From NCBI RefSeq assembly GCF_900637685.1, contig NZ_LR134388.1, positions 820,001 through 884,000 of the forward strand: DNA of 64,000 bases. Reading direction: 5' to 3'. Shown one piece after another: positions 34,543-44,461 of the stretch. Numbering within the stretch: the stretch's first letter is position 1; each line of letters starts with the position of its first letter. The translations under genes were made by a program, and so were the position numbers. This DNA is from Legionella sainthelensi. GTDB taxonomy: Bacteria > Pseudomonadota > Gammaproteobacteria > Legionellales > Legionellaceae. The notes beneath the pieces were generated by a model. That model was not told the origin of the DNA. It made no database searches and saw only the letters and a list, made by a program, of their open reading frames with translations.

Positions 34543-35034
34543 TCAGATTAAGCGCTTCTTGTGCAGTGTCACATTGTAAGGGCGCACATTTCTCATTGGT
34601 TCTATTAAAGAACGTTGCGTTTGCAGGTGAATAGTCTCTTCTAGTGTCCATTTTTTCTGCTTGGAAACGAATCCATATTCGATACAAAATTTTGGATAGG
34701 AATCAAAATCTTGATGTAAATTAAAGTCGAGACGACTTGGTTTATATATGGCTTTATATTGACTCCAATAATTGTCCCGAGAAAACGAATAACCACTAAG
34801 GGGGAAAAATAGATTTTCATTGAGGTACAGAGTAGGTCCACCGCCCGCTTGAATGTACATTTGTATTTTATCTTTATATTGTATTTTAAAATCGTTATAC
34901 ATGCTTGCTATAACTAAAGAACAGCAAGCTGGAAAATTTATAGAATGATCTGTGATGATAATTATTTTTCCAGCATCAAGTAACTTTCTGAACGAAATCA
35001 AGACCGGACTAATTAGGTTTTTAGCGAACCTCAC
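34543..35034 (-). CDS. Unknown protein, possibly N-terminally truncated
   Basis: 163 residues from GTG 35034; no ATG and no clear ribosome binding site is available, and a stop lies four codons upstream. No signal peptide. The sequence has an I-I-I-I-T-D-H-S segment near residue 24, a G-G-G-P-T-L-Y-L segment near 64 and a basic tail. Not recognised. It may be the C-terminal fragment of a larger protein or a complete small one. Confidence 0.45.
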   Translation of the reverse strand: MRFAKNLISPVLISFRKLLDAGKIIIITDHSINFPACCSLVIASMYNDFKIQYKDKIQMYIQAGGGPTLYLNENLFFPLSGYSFSRDNYWSQYKAIYKPSRLDFNLHQDFDSYPKFCIEYGFVSKQKKWTLEETIHLQTQRSLIEPMRNVRPYNVTLHKKRLI

Positions 35035-35205
35035 GTAAAGTTAAAATTTTTATAAGATGCGCTTTTCAAATAAAAAGAAAAATTTATGCTCGATCGATAT
35101 ATTTGCAAATAAATGATGATATGTTATTGATTATTAAATTGAAGAAATTGATGTCATAAACAAGTTCAATTGATTAAGAAATGCTAACATAGGAGAAAAG
35201 TATTC

Positions 35206-35844
35206 ATGCAAATTACATTTTTATTTTATGAGGGGATGACTGCTCTGGATGCTATTGGGCCTTATGAAGTACTAAGTAGGCTTCCTGGTGTTACAGTACA
35301 AAGGGCAAGTTTAAATCCTGGACCAGTTCATGCGGGAGCGGGTCTTACTTTAATCGCGGAACATGCGTTAGCCGACATCTCAAAAACAGATGTTTTAGTA
35401 ATTCCAGGAGGTGGCACTGCGACTGCATTACGTGAATATCCTGAAATTCTGGAGTGGATTAGAAAAATTCATGAGCATACCTTGTGGACTACTTCGGTTT
35501 GTACTGGAAGTTTAATTTTGGGCGCTGCAGGTCTATTGTCGGGTGTTAAAGCAACGACCCATTGGGCAGTAATGAACAGATTAGCACAATGGGGGGCTTC
35601 ACCTACCCCAAACCGATTTGTTGTCGATGGAAAAATTATTACTGCTGCAGGAGTTTCTGCTGGGATTGATATGGCTTTCTATTTGGCTTCAAAATTGACT
35701 AATGAGCTTATCGCTCAGTGCTTACAACTCGGTTTGGAGTATGATCCAGAACCTCCTTTTAATACAGGATCACCGGATAAAGCGCCACAAGATATGGTTC
35801 AATTGGTTCGTCAGCGTTTGAAAGATCGGTTTGAGCCGGAATAA
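35206..35844 (+). CDS. Isonitrile hydratase-like DJ-1/PfpI protein
   Basis: 212 residues, DJ-1/PfpI glutamine-amidotransferase fold. C99 in T-S-V-C-T-G-S sits at the nucleophile elbow, preceded by the I-P-G-G-G strand. D15 in A-L-D-A-I-G-P-Y-E-V-L matches the conserved Asp of Pseudomonas isonitrile hydratase InhA, and the C-terminal Y-x-P-x-P-P-F-N-x-G-S-P motif is also shared. The enzyme turns isonitriles into N-formamides. AGGAG lies about 11 bp before ATG 35206. Single gene. No isonitrile synthase is in the window, so the true substrate may differ. Confidence 0.82.
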   Translation: MQITFLFYEGMTALDAIGPYEVLSRLPGVTVQRASLNPGPVHAGAGLTLIAEHALADISKTDVLVIPGGGTATALREYPEILEWIRKIHEHTLWTTSVCTGSLILGAAGLLSGVKATTHWAVMNRLAQWGASPTPNRFVVDGKIITAAGVSAGIDMAFYLASKLTNELIAQCLQLGLEYDPEPPFNTGSPDKAPQDMVQLVRQRLKDRFEPE

Positions 35845-35900
35845 AAGTAACAGGCAACAGCGTCAAGGCATTTCTATACCATGACGTGGCCTTACGTTAA

Positions 35901-36248
35901 TTAGGGTAAAACATAAATAATCAGAGCAAGTAAGCCTGCAAAAGCAATAAGTGGGTGTAGGACTGCTGCTAGTTTAGGAATCTTTTTCTTTTTCATGCCT
36001 AGTATAAATAAGGTCAACCCTCCTAATGCTGCAAGAACAAGCAAAATTGAACTTGTAACCAGAAGGGGAGACCCGCTAGGCATAAAGATAAATACGTACA
36101 CTAAGACGAGGATGATTCCTACAGCGGCAAAGATTCCATGCAGATTTTTAGCAGCTTTATTCACAGGTTTATCCTGTAATATTGCAGTTAATAAGATCAA
36201 ACCGCAGACAGCAGCTGCAATAAATAAAGCAATTGCGAGTAGTAACAT
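35901..36248 (-). CDS. Small four-helix membrane protein
   Basis: 115 residues from ATG 36248, chosen for the perfect AGGAGG four bases upstream. Four hydrophobic helices (about 1-25, 38-58, 62-82, 95-115) with short charged loops, including a K-K-K-K-I-P turn before the last. Family not recognised. Convergent with the isonitrile hydratase-like gene and separate from the deacetylase gene. Confidence 0.65.
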   Translation of the reverse strand: MLLLAIALFIAAAVCGLILLTAILQDKPVNKAAKNLHGIFAAVGIILVLVYVFIFMPSGSPLLVTSSILLVLAALGGLTLFILGMKKKKIPKLAAVLHPLIAFAGLLALIIYVLP

Positions 36249-36368
36249 AAAACCTCCTGTTTTAGTCAAGGACTTATATAAACATTATAGCTTGTGAAAA
36301 TTAAAGCTATACTCAGCATTGGAGCAGATAGTTCCAGGAGGTTTTGTAACCAGATGATAATGGCGCTA

Positions 36369-37244
36369 TTATTCAATTTTACTCGGTGTCACATAGTTTT
36401 GTTTGGGAGTATCCAGAGAAATACCTAACAGTTCTTCTTCTAATGTTTTATTTAGACCTTTTTGGGGCGATGATACATTAAGAACAGGGGCAGGATTTTT
36501 AAGTGCTTCCGTGATGCTAATAAATTTATAACCATTTTTTTGGTACATTTCCAGAATATCACCTAATACATAACTATTTAGAAGATTGGCATGAATTAGT
36601 AATATTTGTTTGCTGTTTTTACCGGATCTTTTTTCTGCATTTAATGTTTGTTTCCATATATAAGCGAGATAGCGTGGTTTGAGTTTCTGAATATAATTTA
36701 CTCTTGAGCGATATGGAACTTTATAAAGCATTTCATTAAATTCAAAATCTTTACTATCAATCGTTACAGGAGCAATAGTGTAATTGTGTTCTTTAAGATA
36801 ATCATGGACTTTTTGTTTTTTTCCATTAGTACCTTCTGCAAGATAAGGGTAACGAAAATATTTAGGATGAGTCATGATGGGCTCAAGAATTTTATCAGCA
36901 CGGTCAAGATCTGCGATGTACTTTTCAGCACTCATCTGATTTAAGTTATAATGAGAATAAGTGTGGTTGCCTAACATGAATCCTGCTTGACGAAACTGTT
37001 CTAAAAACGACCACTGCCCTTTTTCTATTGCTCCTGCAATGACGAACCCTATGACTGGAACTTTATATTTTTGAAAGGCTTGTACAATTTGAGTAAAGCG
37101 TTCAGTGGAGCGTTGTTTATTTCCTGGGGTATTCATTCTAGAGGCAACAAGGGGTAAATCATCCATCGTAATGGCGATTTCTCGTTCCTCAGCAAAACAT
37201 ATTGAAGAAAATAATGCGGTAAAAAGAAAGAATATTTTGAGCAT
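36369..37244 (-). CDS. Exported polysaccharide deacetylase (NodB domain)
   Basis: 291 residues from ATG 37244 with AAGGA 7 bp upstream. Signal peptide (residues 1-18, cleavage near C-F-A-E). NodB homology: catalytic/metal D-D in I-T-M-D-D-L-P, H-x-x-x-H metal pair in G-N-H-T-Y-S-H-Y, F-R-Y-P-Y segment and a late L-L-I-H-A-N. It probably removes N- or O-acetyl groups from peptidoglycan or a surface polysaccharide in the periplasm. Carbohydrate esterase family 4. It is separated from the glycosyltransferase genes by a MITE-like palindrome. Confidence 0.88.
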   Translation of the reverse strand: MLKIFFLFTALFSSICFAEEREIAITMDDLPLVASRMNTPGNKQRSTERFTQIVQAFQKYKVPVIGFVIAGAIEKGQWSFLEQFRQAGFMLGNHTYSHYNLNQMSAEKYIADLDRADKILEPIMTHPKYFRYPYLAEGTNGKKQKVHDYLKEHNYTIAPVTIDSKDFEFNEMLYKVPYRSRVNYIQKLKPRYLAYIWKQTLNAEKRSGKNSKQILLIHANLLNSYVLGDILEMYQKNGYKFISITEALKNPAPVLNVSSPQKGLNKTLEEELLGISLDTPKQNYVTPSKIE

Positions 37245-37271
37245 CAAAGGTCCTTATTAATTCTTAGTGGT

Positions 37272-37386
37272 GTTTATAGTGGTTTGATTTTTAAATTGCT
37301 TATTTCAACATACCGCTATTTGTCTGTAGAATCCAGAAGATATTACTCGCTTTGGACAAGCCATTTAAAATCAAACCACTATAAAC
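37272..37386. mobile_element. MITE-like palindromic element
   Basis: A 25-base arm at 37272-37296 and a 24-base arm at 37363-37386 are inverted repeats differing by one T in a T run, around a 66-base non-coding centre. Total 115 bp between two unrelated genes. Long near-perfect terminal inverted repeats with no gene inside fit a miniature inverted-repeat element. No target duplication is clear. Confidence 0.6.
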
Positions 37387-37502
37387 TAAATCAATTGCAG
37401 TCATTCTAGGCAATACATTAAAAGAAGAATCGAAAACTGTAAACTCTTATCATCCTAATTTAAATTTAAAAGCGCAACTTAGTGCGCTATTATGGATCTT
37501 GT

Positions 37503-38909
37503 TTATAAGTTTTGGCATCGGTAAACGTTCAATGCATATTCTTTATGCCTAAAGGGATATTTCTGCGTAGGTATTTTTTCACAGTGATCAAAGTATTTTT
37601 GCAAACAGCTTTGTCTATCATATCTATCGATGTAAATCGCTTCTTTTAATGTTTTATCAATAATTTTTTTATTAATTTCTTTACTCCACAATGCATATTG
37701 ATTTTGTGCGGTACCACAACCTAAAGTATAAATAGTCGGTTTGTTTTCAAGAAAAAACATCATGCGTGCTTGAAACCAACCCGAGGTAAAGATTTTATTG
37801 GGTAGTTGCGGATAGGTGGTGTTGAATTGTTGCATTAAGTGATAAAAAGCCAGTTTTTTAGATTTAATGAGATTAAATTTAGAAGTATTATCAAGCAGAA
37901 CACAGAGGCTAATTAAGCTATAAATGACAATTAATGAGACAGCTGCCTTACGAAAAGGCAAAATGGTATAGCTGTATCCAAATAAAATCGCGCTACTGAT
38001 AAGGTATGGTGTAAGCCAAAAAATCCTAACCTCGGCTTTACTCGCTGTATAGATGTAAAAACATAAAAAAGTAAAACAGATGATACGGCATAAGCGAACT
38101 ATTAAAGCATTTTTTTCATCCAGATTTTTGCTGGTTACCAAAAAAGGAGGCAGGAGCATAATGTTGAGTGCAGGAATAAACGATGTAAAAAAAGTTTTGA
38201 TTGCATTATAAAAGGGACTAACGGTGTGATTTAATTGATGGGTGGTTAATTGATAGATAAAAGATTGCCAATGATTTTGATAATTCCATAGAATTACTGG
38301 GCTAAAAATAAGTATCGCGAGAATCATAGCAAAATAAAAATGCTTAGTCTTAAAAAGAGATCGGTACGTACTAAAGATTATAAAAATGAGCAAGGATAAA
38401 ATTAAGACAATGCCAGTATACTTTGACAACATCATCAATCCTGCACTGATCCCAATATAATACAATTCCTTGGTTTTGTTTGTTTGGATCAATTTTACTG
38501 AGTAATAAAGGGTTAATGCCCAAAATAAAGTAAGCGGCGTGTCATAAGTAGTTTGCTTGAGAATATCCATCGTGACGAGTGGTGAGAATAACCACGAAAG
38601 TGCAGCAATCCAGCTTGCTTCTTGGGATAAAAAAAATCGAGCAGTTTTGTAGATAATTCCACAGCAGGACGCCGCTACTATGATGCCTACAAAATTTAAA
38701 GCAAAAAGGTTATTGCCGAATAATAAGGTGGCACATTTAATAAAATAGGCGATCATAGGTGAGCCATCATAGTAGGATAAAGCAAGATGGCGGCTCCAAT
38801 CCCAATAATAATAAGTATCAAGAGATAAAATATTAATGGGGGCTATTCCTAGCATCAGGGCAAAATAAAGAAAAAGACATAGATAAATGCTACGTGGTGT
38901 GCGTATCAT
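37503..38909 (-). CDS. Family 39 (PMT/ArnT-like) glycosyltransferase
   Basis: About 468 residues from ATG 38909 (ATG 38948 is an alternative with no better site). Some ten to twelve membrane helices. The first periplasmic loop holds L-D-T-Y-Y-Y-W-D-W-S-R-H, with the acidic residue expected of GT39 enzymes, and Y-Y-D-G-S-P-M-I-A-Y as in lipid-sugar transferases. It uses a polyprenyl-phosphate sugar made by the upstream GT2 enzyme, overlapping it by about 20 bp, to glycosylate a lipid A, polymer or protein in the periplasm. The acceptor is not indicated. Confidence 0.82.
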   Translation of the reverse strand: MIRTPRSIYLCLFLYFALMLGIAPINILSLDTYYYWDWSRHLALSYYDGSPMIAYFIKCATLLFGNNLFALNFVGIIVAASCCGIIYKTARFFLSQEASWIAALSWLFSPLVTMDILKQTTYDTPLTLFWALTLYYSVKLIQTNKTKELYYIGISAGLMMLSKYTGIVLILSLLIFIIFSTYRSLFKTKHFYFAMILAILIFSPVILWNYQNHWQSFIYQLTTHQLNHTVSPFYNAIKTFFTSFIPALNIMLLPPFLVTSKNLDEKNALIVRLCRIICFTFLCFYIYTASKAEVRIFWLTPYLISSAILFGYSYTILPFRKAAVSLIVIYSLISLCVLLDNTSKFNLIKSKKLAFYHLMQQFNTTYPQLPNKIFTSGWFQARMMFFLENKPTIYTLGCGTAQNQYALWSKEINKKIIDKTLKEAIYIDRYDRQSCLQKYFDHCEKIPTQKYPFRHKEYALNVYRCQNL

Positions 38910-40131
38910 CAGTATTATTCCAGTGAACGTGCTTATCTGGCCATACATGGCGAGAATAAATGTAATAATTCAAAAGTGATATTAAGCCTATGCCCAAACC
39001 CATGATGATATTTTCTCTAAAAGGCCCTCTACCCAAGAAAAGAACACCAAAGTGTAGCCAATAACTTTGCAAGTAGATTATAAATATCGAATAAAGAACA
39101 AAAATAATTAAGCTCTTTATTTTCATTGACCGGGGTATTTTGCTTTTCATTCTAAAGGTGAATCTATTATTCAAAATAAAGTTATTGATAATGGCTGCTG
39201 CAATAGCGATTCTTGATGCTTCAAAGGGAGGAAAAGAAAAATGGCTACGCAGAATATTGTATGTAGCGAACTGTACGATGACTCCCAATGAGCCAACGAC
39301 ACACATGGCTATATAGCGCTTAATTTCATAATAACGTAAAGTAAAAACAACTCGCAGAGAGTCAGCAATACTGTTTTTGGGTAATTTACTATAACCCATA
39401 TTTCGATCAATAAAGCTAATTGGATATTCACAAATTTTGGCGTTATTTTTATGTAGAAGCCACAATAATTGGATTTTATACGCATAATGATTTGTAAGAA
39501 ATTGCTTAGGAAGCACTTTCATTAATTGCTGACGGCGTGTAGCTCGAAATCCACTTGTGAAATCTTTATACCTAGGCGTAAGAATTGCCCTTGCAACATA
39601 ATTACCCAACACAGAAAATAATTTGCGGTGCAACTGCCAGTTCTTAGGAATACTCCCACCCTTGATGTAACGGCTTCCTATCACACTATCGTGAGTTCTA
39701 AGCATGTCCAACATAGGAAGAATATATTTGGGCTGATGTGAAAGATCTGCATCAAATTCAAAAACAATGTCTGCATTAAGAGAGGTTAACGCATAATTCA
39801 TTGCTTGCAGATAAGCAGAGCCTAAGCCTGATTTTGTGGGCTCATGCTTTAAATGCAATTTAGGATACTCTTGTTGGAGAGAAGTAATAATTTCTTGAGT
39901 GTTATCTGTAGAGGCACTATCAAAAATTAAAATATGAATGTCGTAATTATCTGTTGATTGTACTGATGCAAATACTTGCTCTATTGTTGTTTGAATAACC
40001 GACGCTTCATTATATGTTGGAATGATAATAACAACCTTCTCTCCTGATGGATTTTTTTCATTGGAATTAAAAGAATTATCTGCATCAAGAGTCAACTTAT
40101 ATCTCGAAATATTAGGGGGATATTTTGCCAT
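38890..40131 (-). CDS. Polyprenyl-phosphate GT2 glycosyltransferase with GtrA domain
   Basis: 413 residues. The GT2 catalytic domain occupies about 30-260: I-I-P-T-Y-N-E start, D-S-A-S-T-D-N-T, the metal-binding F-D-A-D-L-S-H, and F-T-S-G-F-R-A. It matches dolichol/undecaprenyl-phosphate mannose synthases (Dpm1/ArnC). The C-terminal part (about 270-395) has four helices and the N-N-F-I-L-N-N-R-F-T-F motif of GtrA flippases. One protein thus makes and perhaps flips the lipid-linked sugar for the GT39 transferase encoded next. ATG 40131; no clear ribosome binding site. Confidence 0.9.
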   Translation of the reverse strand: MAKYPPNISRYKLTLDADNSFNSNEKNPSGEKVVIIIPTYNEASVIQTTIEQVFASVQSTDNYDIHILIFDSASTDNTQEIITSLQQEYPKLHLKHEPTKSGLGSAYLQAMNYALTSLNADIVFEFDADLSHQPKYILPMLDMLRTHDSVIGSRYIKGGSIPKNWQLHRKLFSVLGNYVARAILTPRYKDFTSGFRATRRQQLMKVLPKQFLTNHYAYKIQLLWLLHKNNAKICEYPISFIDRNMGYSKLPKNSIADSLRVVFTLRYYEIKRYIAMCVVGSLGVIVQFATYNILRSHFSFPPFEASRIAIAAAIINNFILNNRFTFRMKSKIPRSMKIKSLIIFVLYSIFIIYLQSYWLHFGVLFLGRGPFRENIIMGLGIGLISLLNYYIYSRHVWPDKHVHWNNTDDTHTT

Positions 40132-40313
40132 GAGTGTACCAATTAGTTTTTATAAAAAAAAGAGGGTCTTTGGTGGCTTTTGTCATTTATCTATTTTTAT
40201 AAATCTAATTTTGTCGGTTTTTAACTGTTTTTTTGCAAAAAATTAACGCTATTGTTTAATGATTTTTCACCGAGTCATAGTACAATTTCACAACTCTTTT
40301 CTAGGGGTCTTTT

Positions 40314-41854
40314 ATGAGAAATCCCCAAATAAGCCTCATAAAGCATACTTTTTTTAATCATTCCTATAAAAAACAGGATTTTTCTTTTAAAGAAGATGAA
40401 TTTAATCTGGAACAATTACGTAAGGAATTTTTTTAATCCAGCAGGTTGTTTTATCGAATAAATCGTATTGGTTAAAAGATAATGAAGCTGTATTTTATTT
40501 ATTGTACTTATGTGATGTGTTGATTTTATATTACCAATCTGATTACGTGAGTTCTGATCTGCAAAAATTAAATCAATTTCGTAAAGAAATAGAAACATTT
40601 TTTCAGGAAGATCGTGTTAAGAAAAAAAAAGTAATTAATAAACTTCCAGATTTTATATTAAACGAATTAAGAGTAAATTTTCAAAATTCTTTGTCCATTT
40701 TTATGAGTATTTCTGCACTACGCAAATGTGTTGGCGATCTTAATACCAATCGCTCTCGATTTACTTATAGTCGTGGTTTAGCCAAATATTTCATTACTTA
40801 CTTGCAAAAGAGCTCTATCGCTGAATTCATTCAAGAAGTAAATAAAATCCTTAGCAATCCATATAGTTTTACTGAAGGGATGGATTTTTTAAATAAGTCG
40901 AGCAAGAGAATAACCGATCTAGGGATTGCACTTTTTACGTTTCGTTTTCTTCTAAATCTGATCTTGACGATCAAACATGTACTACAGGCAGCAATGAGGG
41001 ATGAGTTATCAACCAATAAAATTTTTCGGCAAGAAATGGAGAAACGTGGATTTGTCATGGCTAGTGACTTGGTTTGGGCTACTGTGAGTTTGTTGACCTC
41101 CTACAATCAGTTTTTTCACATTGCGCAAGCCCTTATTTCACCAATCGTTGTTACTTTTCTGATTTTCGATAGTCTGTTGCTTTTGGCCCAGTGGATTTTT
41201 GAAGCGAATCAACATAATGAACTCTTACACGAGTTGCAAGCACAGCAAAAAGATGCAACATCTTTTGAATATGCGGTGATTCAACGCCAGATTGATGTAT
41301 TAAATGATGAATGGGAGTCGCAATGCTCCTATTTTGCGATCAACATTTTCGCCGCGAATATAATCGCTATCAGTTTTGCGATCAGTATGTTATGTACTGG
41401 ACCACTTGCTCTAGCGGGGCTTGCGTTTTTTAGTATGCTTGGCAATGCATTGTATAATACTTCCGAGGATTATAAGAAATACCAAAAAGCAAAACGAACA
41501 CTACAACGTGAATTATTTAATGGAACTATTCTAAACGATGAACATCATCAACAGCTACTCAAAACGCTTAATGAAAAATACGTTCAAAGTCATCAACAGT
41601 TCTGGAAAGCACTGGTGTTTAACGTTGGGGGAATTGCATTTATTATCACTGCAGCCGCGGCTTGCTGGCCAATCGCTCTCGGACTCACACTTGCCTACAT
41701 GATTTACTGTGTCACTGATGCGTATCAAAAACAACGAATGAGTAAAGAAGAAATTCCACATGATGTTTATAGACTTTTAAATTCACAAGATACAATCGCT
41801 GGGTGTGCTTATAATTTAGAAGAGGCTACAGCATCACATACATTCCAAAATTAA
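40314..41854 (+). pseudogene. Coiled-coil membrane protein gene, split in a T run
   Basis: ATG 40314 with AGGGG 7 bp upstream opens 40 codons, ending at a TAA right after a T7 run (40428-40434). One extra T fuses this head to L-I-Q-Q-V-V-L-S-N-K and the long frame that stays open to 41854, giving 513 residues. As sequenced, only a TTG at 40502 could start the long part. The protein has four or more membrane helices in two pairs joined by a charged coiled coil (about residues 300-350) and a hydrophilic C-terminus. No family recognised. Such layouts occur among Dot/Icm effectors. Break may be an assembly error. Confidence 0.6.
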
Positions 41855-42611
41855 TATAATGTGTAAAGCCACCTAAATAATTATAAAGTTGTTGTCCTCC
41901 ACTGATGCTCAATACAGTATTAGTATAAAGAAGAAATATAATGCCACCATCAAAATTATATCCCGCGCTTTCTTTAGCACTAATTTTACTTTGTCCATAT
42001 ACTTCACCATAAATATCAATTCTTTCGCTTAGTGAATAAGTGATAACAATATCTGGGTTAATACTGTTGAAGTGATTGCCACCATTGAGTGATGAATCAC
42101 TAAGCCTGCTTATACCAAGCATTCCATCAATACTCAGATGTTCATTAATGGTTAGGGTGGTAGTGCAGTTAAGTGTTGATCCCCATCCATGACTTCCATA
42201 AGCACTACTTCCTCCTGGTGTGTTAACAATCTCTTCTAATGCAAACATCCATTGTGGATTGTAATAAATAGAGTGTTTGAGAGCCAAAAGGGTCGTGCTA
42301 ATCCCTGATTTGGGAAAACTTTTTTGATGAATGTAATTAGGAGGGTTTATCAAAAACTCGCTATTAAAGGGTAATCCAAAGCGAATTTCTGCATTTGGAA
42401 AATTTTGCTGGACACCTTGATGAGTATTAAGTTGTTGATCAATATAGTTTAATTCAATTAAAACTTTTTTAAACGGTACGGAACATGCGCTGTCGAGATT
42501 ACTTGGACTGTTTACAATATTCAATATGTCGTTACAGGGATTGTCAGATCCTGCATAAAGAGTATGAGCGTAAAAAATACAAATTAAAAGTTTGAGTGAT
42601 TTTCGCTGCAT
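41826..42611 (-). CDS. Exported outer-membrane-type protein (MetA-degradation-like family)
   Basis: 261 residues with signal peptide (M-Q-R-K-S-L-K, cleavage after L-Y-A). Two cysteines (about C26 and C43) near the mature N-terminus may form a disulfide. Repeated amphipathic strands, an R-F-G-L-P-F-N-S-E-F segment and an aromatic-rich end resemble the transporter/phenol-degradation barrel group, as for the protein at 5.5 kb. Its 3' end overlaps the convergent membrane gene by 29 bp. The role is unknown. Confidence 0.65.
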   Translation of the reverse strand: MQRKSLKLLICIFYAHTLYAGSDNPCNDILNIVNSPSNLDSACSVPFKKVLIELNYIDQQLNTHQGVQQNFPNAEIRFGLPFNSEFLINPPNYIHQKSFPKSGISTTLLALKHSIYYNPQWMFALEEIVNTPGGSSAYGSHGWGSTLNCTTTLTINEHLSIDGMLGISRLSDSSLNGGNHFNSINPDIVITYSLSERIDIYGEVYGQSKISAKESAGYNFDGGIIFLLYTNTVLSISGGQQLYNYLGGFTHYINFGMYVML

Positions 42612-42731
42612 ATTTTTTATTCCAAATAGGACGATTATTGTCCTCGAACGTTCCTAATAATTTTCCTCCTCTTTCATATTACAAATAACAGCTACACTAT
42701 GTATATAAGAATATTTTTAAGGGAATAAATA

Positions 42732-43967
42732 ATGACAGTTACTACAGGATTATCAGGTAATGAACTATTTTGTCTCCAACTTAAAAACTATGCACCTGGT
42801 CCTATAGTGGTTGGAAACAGTGTTCATTCCTTAGGCATTATTGGCAGTGTAGGTTCAAGTTTTAAAGTAATTCTCGGCGGCGAATTAATGCAAATTACTT
42901 CTCTCATAGAGGAGGGGAGAGAAACGGCCTATAAACGCATGTTAGAAGAGGCAGTCAGCATGAATGCAACAGGGATTACTGGAGTGACCAGTCAGCTGAT
43001 TCTTCATGGAGCGAATGTTGAGTTTTTATCTATAGGATCAGTAATTTACGGAGAAGAAGGGGCGAGCAAGGAGAAGTTTTCAACTTCTGCAGATGGGCAG
43101 GAGTTATATGCACAGCTTGATGCTGGTTATAAACCTATTTGTTTTTCTTTTGGTAATGTTGCTTATTCTCTGGGATTGGGCCGCGGTATCCTTGGTAGTC
43201 TGAAAACCTTGGGGCGTGGTGAAATTAAAGAATATTCTGATATTTTTAATAAAACCAGACACTTAGCCCTAACGCGTATCACGGCACACGCTCGACAGTA
43301 TAAAGCGAATGCTGTGCTTGGTATTAAAACCACTGTTTTACCTTTTGGTGGTGTTAATGAAATGCTTATGATAGGAACAGGTTCTTATAACCCTCTATTA
43401 ATAGGTGATCCAGGCAACGAGATAGTTACAAGTGATATGACTAATATTGAAATGTGGAATATGGCGCGTATGGGGTATACACCCATGAAATTATTGCTAG
43501 GTACCTCAGTTTATTCTTTGGGATTAATTGGTGGAATTACCTCAACAATTAAAGCATTTGTTCGAGGGGAAATTAATGAGCTAACGCGAATGATTTATCA
43601 CGCACGTGAAAATGCTTTGGCCATAATCAATGATGAGGCTAAAGCTCTAGGTGCTGATGATGTTGTAGGGGTTAAAACGTATGTTTATCAATTGGGTAAT
43701 GGTTTAATCGAATTTTTAGCTATAGGCACAGCCGTAAAGAAAAACAATCGCATCAAAACAGAATCAGAGCAACTACCACCTCAAGCAATAGTCGTTGATA
43801 AAGATACATTTTATGATTCAACAAACTTCAACAGTATGAATGTAAATGTAAACAGCGGCACCAAACCTATTAATAAGGGTACATTTCCTTTAGTGATTCC
43901 TATAATGATTGTTGCTCTTATTATTTTACAATTCATTATTCATCATTTTAATTCGATTTTTCATTAA
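42732..43967 (+). CDS. Triple YbjQ-domain protein with C-terminal membrane anchor
   Basis: 411 residues. Three consecutive YbjQ/UPF0145-type domains (about 18-110, 135-225, 255-345) each repeat the pattern x-S-V-x-S-L-G-[IL]...R-G-E-[IL]...R...A-x-x-[LI]...G-[AV]-x-[GA]-[VI]...I-G-[ST]. A polar linker follows and a single membrane helix at about 385-405. YbjQ proteins are normally single domains that assemble into rings; fusing three and anchoring them in the membrane is uncommon. No signal peptide, so the domains face the cytoplasm with a tail anchor. AAGGGAATAAATA precedes ATG 42732. Function unknown. Confidence 0.75.
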   Translation: MTVTTGLSGNELFCLQLKNYAPGPIVVGNSVHSLGIIGSVGSSFKVILGGELMQITSLIEEGRETAYKRMLEEAVSMNATGITGVTSQLILHGANVEFLSIGSVIYGEEGASKEKFSTSADGQELYAQLDAGYKPICFSFGNVAYSLGLGRGILGSLKTLGRGEIKEYSDIFNKTRHLALTRITAHARQYKANAVLGIKTTVLPFGGVNEMLMIGTGSYNPLLIGDPGNEIVTSDMTNIEMWNMARMGYTPMKLLLGTSVYSLGLIGGITSTIKAFVRGEINELTRMIYHARENALAIINDEAKALGADDVVGVKTYVYQLGNGLIEFLAIGTAVKKNNRIKTESEQLPPQAIVVDKDTFYDSTNFNSMNVNVNSGTKPINKGTFPLVIPIMIVALIILQFIIHHFNSIFH

Positions 43968-44075
43968 GGGTATTTTGCGTTTATAAAATGCCTAATTTTT
44001 TTAATCAATTTTAAAATTATGAGCTATCATTCAAAGGTGTTAAATTCTCGTTAAAATAAAATAAGGAAATTAATT

Positions 44076-44453
44076 ATGTCGCAACACGCAATAGGTCAAT
44101 TTTGTTGGAATGAATTAGCTACTGCTGATGTAAAAAAATCTAAAGAATTTTATAGCCAATTATTAGGTTGGCACTATAAAGAAATTCATTCTGACGAAAT
44201 GACGTATACCATTATCCAATCGGGCGATAAAGAAATTGCGGGTATATGGCAAATCCCTACGGATCAACAAAACACAATCCCCCCACATTGGATGGCTTAT
44301 ATTTTGGTAAATAATGTTGCAGAAATCCTGGAAAAGGCAAAACACCATGGAGCTCAGGAAATAAAAGGGGTTACTCATGTAGGAGAGATGGGACTTTTTG
44401 CAATTATTAAAGATCCCACGGGTGCTCATATTGCATTCTGGCAGTCTAAATAG
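44076..44453 (+). CDS. VOC-superfamily protein
   Basis: 125 residues, one VOC domain of the type found in hydroxylase-like and antibiotic-resistance proteins: F-C-W-N-E-L-A-T-A-D at the start, L-G-W near 29, P-P-H-W-M-A-Y-I near 69 and K-D-P-T-G-A-H-I-A-F-W at the end. AAGGAAATTAATT precedes ATG 44076. Single gene followed by a hairpin. The third VOC gene in the window, not closely similar to the other two. Confidence 0.88.
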   Translation: MSQHAIGQFCWNELATADVKKSKEFYSQLLGWHYKEIHSDEMTYTIIQSGDKEIAGIWQIPTDQQNTIPPHWMAYILVNNVAEILEKAKHHGAQEIKGVTHVGEMGLFAIIKDPTGAHIAFWQSK

Positions 44454-44461
44454 AAGGAGAT

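Noticed and set aside
40428..40434. Phase-variable expression through the T7 tract
   Set aside because: Seven bases is short for contingency switching, and eight other genes or tracts show the same kind of break, pointing to a shared cause.
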